DNA of 55,332 nucleotides from JACDAV01 sp036556145 (GTDB lineage: Bacteria > Chloroflexota > Limnocylindria > Limnocylindrales > CSP1-4): NCBI GenBank assembly GCA_036556145.1, contig DATBKB010000051.1, forward strand, positions 1 to 55,332. The letters are read 5' to 3'. Positions 54,386-55,332 of this stretch are shown here, in pieces; position 1 is the first letter of the stretch; each line of letters begins with the position of its first letter. The notes under the pieces are model-generated. The model saw only the letters and a list, made by a program, of their open reading frames with translations, did not search any database and was not told the DNA's origin. The position numbers and the translations under genes are program-made.

Positions 54386-55332
54386 CTAGCCGGCGACGAC
54401 CCGGTCGCGGCCCATCCGCTTCGCGCGATAGAGCGCGGTGTCGGCCCGATCGACGAGATCGCGCACCGGCTCGTCGACCGACTCGCTGACCGCCACGCCG
54501 ACCGAGACGCTCAACCCTGAAACCCGGAGCCGCTCGAGGTCGAGCCGGGCGACGGCCTCGCGAACGCGCTCCCCCACCTCGGTCGCGTCGACCCGGGTCG
54601 GATTCCGTAGCAGCACCGCGAACTCCTCGCCGCCGTAGCGTGCCGGGACGTCGTTCTCCCGGATCGCTCCGGCGATCGCGCCACCGACCGCCCGAAGCAC
54701 CTCGTCGCCGACGACGTGTCCGTGGGCGTCGTTGACGGCCTTGAACCGGTCGATGTCGATCATCAGCACGCCGAGCGCGTCGTCGGCGCGGCGGCGGCGA
54801 GCGAGCAGCGCGCAGAACTCGTCGAAGTAGCCGCGATTCGGCAGGCCCGTCAGCGCGTCGGTCGATGCGCGGGCCTCCGCGGCCTGGTGGGACAGCGCGC
54901 GGTTGAGGGCCGCGGACGCCTCGACGGCCGAGACCGCGAGGAGCCGCTCCGAAGACGCCGGCCACGTGCCGGGCGTGCGCCGCGACAGGACGACCGCGCC
55001 GACGACCGTGCCGTTGGCCACGAGCGGGGCGGCGAGCATGTACTTCAGGCCGAACGCCGCGCCGACGCGGAGCGCGAGTCGGTCGGCGATCGCCCGGGCG
55101 CCCGCGCCGGGGAACCGTTCCGCCGGCCGGAGGCGTGCCTGGCGGGCGGCCACCCTCGACGCCGCCCCGATCCCCGTCGCCCACGAGACGACGGAGGCGA
55201 TGGCCCGCGGCCGCGCCGGCACGCCGGCGGCGGCGCGGGGCACGACGCCGCTCGCCGCGCCGGCGGCGGCGAGCGCGAGCGCCGCCGGGAGCGGTCCCGG
55301 GCCCACGGCCACCGGCGGTCGGAGCAGCCGCG
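54386..55332 (-). CDS. Diguanylate cyclase (GAF-like plus GGDEF), N-terminus beyond window
   Basis: The reading frame is open to the window edge, so the start is not seen. Residues encoded around 54880-55130 look like a GAF-type sensor (YMLAAPLVANGTVVGAVVLS). The C-terminal part is a full GGDEF domain: TDALTGLPNRGYFDEF, LMIDIDRFKAVNDAHGHVVGD, the active-site loop RYGGEEFAVLL (GGEEF form) and ADTALYRAKRMGRD. It would make cyclic di-GMP from GTP in the cytoplasm. The RxxD product-inhibition site before the active loop cannot be placed with confidence (RENDVPARYGGEE has a candidate). An N-terminal Ala/Val-rich segment may be membrane-associated. Confidence 0.9.
   Translation of the reverse strand, partial: RLLRPPVAVGPGPLPAALALAAAGAASGVVPRAAAGVPARPRAIASVVSWATGIGAASRVAARQARLRPAERFPGAGARAIADRLALRVGAAFGLKYMLAAPLVANGTVVGAVVLSRRTPGTWPASSERLLAVSAVEASAALNRALSHQAAEARASTDALTGLPNRGYFDEFCALLARRRRADDALGVLMIDIDRFKAVNDAHGHVVGDEVLRAVGGAIAGAIRENDVPARYGGEEFAVLLRNPTRVDATEVGERVREAVARLDLERLRVSGLSVSVGVAVSESVDEPVRDLVDRADTALYRAKRMGRDRVVAG

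Noticed and set aside
1..55332. tRNA, rRNA, CRISPR array, insertion sequence or prophage
   Set aside because: No GTTCGA-type T-loop with matching acceptor stem, no rRNA-like stretch, no regularly spaced repeats with unique spacers, and no transposase, integrase or phage gene were seen.

Overview
The window is about 55 kb of very GC-rich (about 70% by eye) bacterial chromosome. It is packed with ordinary coding sequence on both strands, with many start/stop overlaps of the ATGA and GTGA type. There is no rRNA, no recognisable tRNA, no CRISPR array, no insertion sequence and no phage gene. Gene content and style fit a monoderm, soil- or freshwater-type Chloroflexota (Limnocylindria/Ellin6529-like), with a high-GC actinobacterial relative as the alternative. 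The features behind this are a nucleotide cyclase/STAND ATPase fusion, ThyX instead of ThyA, a membrane-anchored solute-binding protein, tiny CxxC proteins, and leaderless starts. The taxonomic call is an inference.

Layout. 1-5.9 kb: secreted lysozyme-like protein (cut by the window edge), alpha/beta hydrolase diverging from DNA-3-methyladenine glycosylase I, an ABC-2 type exporter pair, two tiny CxxC proteins, a class II aldolase and an aquaporin. 5.9-16 kb: a long minus-strand run reading NUDIX hydrolase, betaine-homocysteine methyltransferase-like protein, monomeric sarcosine oxidase-like flavoprotein, LD-carboxypeptidase, then a peptide ABC importer (binding protein, two permeases, two ATPases). 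16-20.9 kb: CocE/NonD hydrolase, a PLP aminotransferase, and a SatD-DUF3307 pair. 20.9-26.1 kb: a possible cyclic-nucleotide module made of a FOXRED2-like flavoprotein overlapping a one-domain cNMP sensor, a divergent second sensor, and a cyclase/NTPase/TPR regulator. 26.2-30.6 kb: site-2 protease with CBS domains, a 740-bp repeat-rich gap, thyX, dienelactone hydrolase-like protein and purine nucleoside phosphorylase. 31-38 kb: moaA, a coiled-coil protein with a CpaE/TadZ-like ATPase, a small inverted-repeat element, an unknown protein and acetyl-CoA synthetase. 38-43 kb: MscS channel, then an IclR regulator with a class III aminotransferase, divergent from an amine/amino-acid oxidase. 43-55.3 kb: secreted PhoX-like protein, DUF885 peptidase, a large degenerate DNA-methylase-like protein divergent from a DinB-family protein, a TPR protein, a membrane protein, PHP-family DNA polymerase X and a GGDEF protein (cut by the window edge).

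Three themes stand out. First, fourteen transcription-unit-leading genes lack a Shine-Dalgarno sequence and instead have a TANNNT hexamer 6-8 nt before the start codon. This is a consistent leaderless-promoter signature and it decides several starts; three divergent gene pairs carry it back to back. Second, the intergenic DNA is structured: two elements bounded by imperfect inverted repeats (27604-27820 and 35084-35260), CCGCGG-rich arrays, and a co-centred nested dyad (20912-20960). Third, two loci look functionally novel: the cyclic-nucleotide module at 20956-26122, and the 914-residue methylase-fold protein at 46678-49422, whose catalytic motifs are eroded and whose C-terminus resembles a nuclease-like domain.
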